Part shown: positions 5,860-8,815 of the stretch, piece by piece
Layout: each line of letters begins with the position of its first letter
How positions within the stretch are numbered: the stretch's first letter is position 1
Source of the DNA: Pseudomonadota bacterium
GTDB taxonomy: Bacteria; Pseudomonadota; Alphaproteobacteria; Rhizobiales; Beijerinckiaceae
Assembly (NCBI GenBank): GCA_023422485.1
Contig: JAGTAM010000373.1
Location: forward strand, 1-8,815
Reading direction: 5' to 3'
DNA length: 8,815 nt
Program-made: the position numbers and the translations under genes
Notes under the pieces: model-generated
What the model was told of the DNA's origin: nothing
What the model saw: only the letters and a program-made list of their open reading frames with translations
The model's database searches: none

Positions 5860-6774
5860 TCAGGTCGCCTCGTCCTCGGGGATGACGTCGACCTCGACGG
5901 TGAGCTTTTGGGCCCCGGCCGAGGCGACGATCCCGTCGATGGGGGCGACGTCGGCGTAGTCGCGGGCGCGGGCCACGACGATGTGGTCGTCCTGCACCAC
6001 GCAGGCATTGGTCGGGTCGAGGCCGATCCAGCCGCCCTCCCCGAATCCCGCCCCCAGGGCCTGATCCGCGCCGCACCACAGTCCGACCCAGGCGTGGCTG
6101 GCATCGGCCCCGCGCAGGCGCGGGCGGCCGGGCGGCGGCCGGGTGCGCAGGTAGCCGCTGACATAGGCCGCCGGCAGGCCGAGGCCGCGAAGGCCTGCGA
6201 TCATCACGTGGGCGAAGTCCTGGCAGACGCCCGCCCGCAGGGTGAAGGCCTCCGCCAGCGGCGTCGAGACGGTGGTGGCCTTGGCGTCGAAGCGGAAATC
6301 GTCGCGGATGCGGTGCATCAGTTCGACCGCCGCCCCGTAGGCACTGCGCCCGGGCGAAAAGCTCTTGCGGGCGTAATCCGTGACCTCGTCCACGAGCGGC
6401 ACCCGCTGGCTCGGGAACTGGAAATGCGCCGGCCCGTCCGGACCGAGCGAGGGCAGGGCCAGGGCGGCCTCCCGCAGTTGCTCCCAGGCAAGGCCGGTCT
6501 CGGGCGGCGGCGGAGCCGGACGCTCCACCACGACGCGGGAGACGGCCTCGACCGAGAACTCCCGGTGGGGCTGGTCCAGCGTCAGGGTCAGGGTGTCGAG
6601 GCCGAAGAAGTCGCGCCGCTCCAGCCGGCGGGTCGGCTCGGGGGCGATATGGAGCGCGCTTTCCAGCACCCGCTGCCCCTCGCCGTCGCGGGGGCGAAGG
6701 CGCAGGTTGCAGCGCGCGAAGCGGACGCTCCGCGCGTAGCGGTAGGTCGTCAGGTGACGCAGGGTGTAGATCAC
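5860..6774 (-). CDS. Transglutaminase-like cysteine peptidase family protein (COG1305 type)
   Basis: A 304-residue protein with the layout of bacterial transglutaminase-like proteins. The N-terminal beta domain (about 1-80; opens M-I-Y-T-L-R-H-L-T-T-Y-R-Y) matches the 'bacterial transglutaminase-like N-terminal region', and the transglutaminase core follows at about 130-262. The papain-like triad is intact: Cys184 in A-G-V-C-Q-D-F-A-H, His227 in S-H-A-W-V, Asp253 in G-L-D-P-T-N. There is no signal peptide or membrane segment, so it is probably cytoplasmic. Family members of this sort are thought to act as peptidases or amide-forming/cleaving enzymes, not classical protein cross-linkers; the substrate is unknown. 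The GTG start (6772-6774) overlaps the TGA of the upstream gene in a 4-nt GTGA, so it is translationally coupled to the ATP-grasp/alpha-E protein and the two should act together. Confidence 0.93.
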   Translation of the reverse strand: MIYTLRHLTTYRYARSVRFARCNLRLRPRDGEGQRVLESALHIAPEPTRRLERRDFFGLDTLTLTLDQPHREFSVEAVSRVVVERPAPPPPETGLAWEQLREAALALPSLGPDGPAHFQFPSQRVPLVDEVTDYARKSFSPGRSAYGAAVELMHRIRDDFRFDAKATTVSTPLAEAFTLRAGVCQDFAHVMIAGLRGLGLPAAYVSGYLRTRPPPGRPRLRGADASHAWVGLWCGADQALGAGFGEGGWIGLDPTNACVVQDDHIVVARARDYADVAPIDGIVASAGAQKLTVEVDVIPEDEAT

Positions 6775-8815
6775 GCGAGACCCGTGAGCTTCTCGGGCCT
6801 GAGTGCATCGGGGCCGTTGGGAAAGTAGCGGCCCGCGATCCGGTCGGCGAGGCCCTCAAGATCGGACTCGAACCGCTCCAGGGCTTCGGAGTCGAAATCG
6901 GCGGCCTCCGCCGTCTGGAGCGTGGCCGCGAGTGCCAGAGCCCGGCGGCGGTGCGGCTCGGGCAGCCCGTCGGCGGCCAGCGCCGGCAGGGCGTCGAGAT
7001 GCGCGGTGATGGCCTGGAGCTGGTAGGCGACCGAGCGCGGATTGTTGGGGTCGAGCACCGCCATGTCGCAGACGGCGTCGCGGCTGACGCCGACGAGGTA
7101 GCGCGCCCCGTAGGCGATCTGCGAATCGGCCAGGGAGAGCATGACGCCGAGATCCTCGGCCCCGGCGTCGGTTGCGCAGAAGCGCAGGGCGAAGCCGCAG
7201 GTGTTGATCGCCCGCTCGATGCGCCGGCCCATATCGGCGAAGCGCCAGCCGGCGGCGTGCCCCATATTCTCGTGGATCAGGCCGGTCAGCGCGGCGAGAT
7301 GGCCGAGCGCCCGCTCGGCCTTGCCGAAGAGCTGCGCCTCGGTCGGCGCCCAGGCCTCCGTGTAGACCAGGGTGTCGCGCAGGTCGGCCAGCGCCCGCCA
7401 GGATTCCGTCGGCAGCCGTTCGCGCAGGGAGGCGGCGATGCGGCGCGCCTCCATCACGTGGGACAGGGCCGAGCCGTAGACGACCTTGCCCGACAGAGCC
7501 TCCCCGGCAAGCGCCGCGGGACTGAGATCGGCGGCGCTCACCGATCCCCAATCCTTGAGGAGCGTGCGGATCGCGAGCGCGGTCGGCGCGCCTTCCTCGC
7601 CGGAGGCATCGGCGGCGACGGCCTCGCTGAACACGCCGAGATGGGCCTGGACGAGGCGGATCACCGCCTCCGCCCGCTCCAGGTAGCGCCCGAACCAGAA
7701 CAGGTTGTCGGCCGCCCGTGACGGCAGGTGGCCGGCGATGCGGCGGATGCGGGGCGTGCTCGCATGCACCAGGGTCGGCGTGTCGACGGGGGTGTCGGAC
7801 AGGATCCAGACGTCGGCCGAGCGGATGCCGGCGCGCATCTCGCTCGGGTCGGCGCCCTCGCGCTCGGCGACGCGGCAGAAGGCGCTCGGCAGCACGCGCC
7901 AGCCCTCCGGCGTGGCGGCGGCGAAGACGCGCATCACGAAGGGCCGCGCCACCAGCCGCCCGTCCTGCCACGCCGGCATGGTCGAGAGGGGGGCCGCCTC
8001 CTGCGCCACCCAGTCGAACGGGCGCTCGCGCAAGGACGCCACGGCGCGGGCACGGGCGGCGTCGAGGGCGGGGCCGGCGAGCATCGCGTCGCGTTCGGGG
8101 CCGCGTATCGGCGTTGCCGCGGGGCGCAGCGTCAGGCTGTCAAGGTTGGCGAGCGCATGATTGAGCCCGTCGGGATCGCCACACCACCATGTGCGCGGGC
8201 CGGTGAGCCGCAGCTCCTCGCCGGTGAGCCGTCGGGCGATGGCCGGCAGGTAGGGGCTGAGCGCGGCCGATTCGAGCACGCCGGAGCCCGGCATGTTGCC
8301 GACGACCGTACCGCCCCGGCGCAGTACCTGGAGGATGCCGGGCACGCCGAGGCGCGAATCCGAGCGCAGCTCCATCGGGTCGAGATAGTCCGCGTCGATC
8401 CTCCGCCAGACCGCGTCGGTGCGCTTCAAGCCGGCGATGGTGCGCACGTGCAGGAGCCCGTCGTGCACCACGAGGTCGTCGCCCTCGACCAGCAGGAAAC
8501 CGAGATAGCGCGCGAGCGCGGCCTGCTCGACATAGGTGCTGCTGTAGGGGCCGGAGGTGAGCAGGCAGATGCGCGGGTCGCTGCGCTCGCACGCCGCGGC
8601 CACACCGGCGCGGAACGCCTGGAAGAAGCCGGGCAGGCGCTCGACGTGGAGGTCGGCGAACAGGTCCGGGAAGGCGCGGGCGAGCACCATCCGGTTCTCC
8701 AGCGCGTAGCCGAGTCCGGAGGGCGCCTGGGTTCGGTCGGCCAGCACCTGCCAGCGCCCGTCGGGGCCGCGTCCGACATCCGCCGCGTAGATCGGCAGCC
8801 AGCGCCCGCCAGGCG
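6771..8815 (-). CDS. Circularly permuted ATP-grasp / alpha-E (DUF403) fusion protein, N-terminus cut by the right edge
   Basis: The minus-strand frame is open to the window edge, so the first in-frame GTG (8745-8747) is not the true start: the 22 codons before it are family-like (A-A-D-V-G-R-G-P-D-G-R-W leading into L-A-D-R-T-Q-A-P-S-G-L-G-Y-A-L-E-N-R). About 680 residues are visible; fused relatives are, from memory, roughly 830-850, so about 150-170 are missing. Counting from that GTG, residues 1-325 are the CP_ATP-grasp part (COG2308), with L-L-T-S-G-P at 62-67, V-V-G-N-M-P-G-S-G at 148-156 and R-P-F-V-M-R-V-F at 268-275. Residues 341-645 are alpha-E (COG2307), opening L-P-S-R-A-A-D-N-L-F-W-F-G-R-Y-L-E-R-A-E, with a second R-R-I-E-R-A at 508-513 and D-P-N-N-P-R-S at 567-573. 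ATP-grasp enzymes form amide bonds through acyl phosphates; this clade is a predicted amidoligase. The usual P-G-G-L and S-K-D motifs are altered. It overlaps the transglutaminase gene by 4 nt. Confidence 0.93.
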   Translation of the reverse strand, partial: PGGRWLPIYAADVGRGPDGRWQVLADRTQAPSGLGYALENRMVLARAFPDLFADLHVERLPGFFQAFRAGVAAACERSDPRICLLTSGPYSSTYVEQAALARYLGFLLVEGDDLVVHDGLLHVRTIAGLKRTDAVWRRIDADYLDPMELRSDSRLGVPGILQVLRRGGTVVGNMPGSGVLESAALSPYLPAIARRLTGEELRLTGPRTWWCGDPDGLNHALANLDSLTLRPAATPIRGPERDAMLAGPALDAARARAVASLRERPFDWVAQEAAPLSTMPAWQDGRLVARPFVMRVFAAATPEGWRVLPSAFCRVAEREGADPSEMRAGIRSADVWILSDTPVDTPTLVHASTPRIRRIAGHLPSRAADNLFWFGRYLERAEAVIRLVQAHLGVFSEAVAADASGEEGAPTALAIRTLLKDWGSVSAADLSPAALAGEALSGKVVYGSALSHVMEARRIAASLRERLPTESWRALADLRDTLVYTEAWAPTEAQLFGKAERALGHLAALTGLIHENMGHAAGWRFADMGRRIERAINTCGFALRFCATDAGAEDLGVMLSLADSQIAYGARYLVGVSRDAVCDMAVLDPNNPRSVAYQLQAITAHLDALPALAADGLPEPHRRRALALAATLQTAEAADFDSEALERFESDLEGLADRIAGRYFPNGPDALRPEKLTGLA

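Noticed and set aside
8745..8747. GTG at 8745-8747 as the true start of the ATP-grasp/alpha-E gene.
   Set aside because: The in-frame codons from 8748 to the edge encode conserved-looking ATP-grasp sequence (A-A-D-V-G-R-G-P-D-G-R-W), so the gene continues off the window.

Overview
The window is very GC-rich, densely coding DNA with strong third-position GC bias and long spurious antisense frames. Its gene content (a fused ATP-grasp/alpha-E protein beside a transglutaminase-like protein, a Bcr/CflA-type efflux pump, and a divergent SDR/TetR pair) suggests an alphaproteobacterium of the Hyphomicrobiales. My best guess is a Methylobacterium/Methylorubrum-like organism. That placement is inferred from composition and protein style, not from a marker gene. 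I see no rRNA, tRNA, CRISPR array, insertion sequence, phage gene or origin.

Layout from left to right. (1) 1-56: the first 18 codons of an unidentified minus-strand gene with a strong Shine-Dalgarno. (2) 266-2107, minus: an exported class-C-beta-lactamase-fold serine hydrolase with two C-terminal beta-rich repeats. (3) 2323-2919, plus: a small exported helical protein of unknown function, diverging from the hydrolase and followed by a perfect 10-bp hairpin at 2935-2959. (4) 3043-4335, plus: a 12-helix MFS drug/H+ antiporter of Bcr/CflA type. (5) An 11-bp perfect hairpin at 4341-4365, probably a bidirectional terminator, separates it from the convergent SDR oxidoreductase (4372-5112, minus). 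(6) An 81-bp divergent control region holds a near-perfect 24-bp palindrome (5122-5145) and a -35/-10 pair that would give an essentially leaderless tetR transcript. (7) 5194-5847, plus: a TetR-family regulator. (8) 5860-8815, minus: two translationally coupled genes, a circularly permuted ATP-grasp/alpha-E fusion cut by the right edge and a transglutaminase-like protein.

Two functional units stand out. The SDR/TetR pair looks like a self-contained switch: the palindrome sits where the SDR transcript should start, so the TetR protein probably represses the SDR until a ligand, perhaps the SDR substrate, releases it. The minus-strand pair at the right belongs to the COG2308/COG2307/COG1305 assemblage. 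Comparative genomics has predicted that this assemblage makes and processes a peptide or peptide-like tag, often together with the proteasome-like peptidase Anbu. Its true substrate is, to my knowledge, unsettled, and no Anbu gene is visible here. This unit is the best candidate in the window for poorly described biology. The hydrolase, the small exported protein and the MFS pump look like independent single-gene units.
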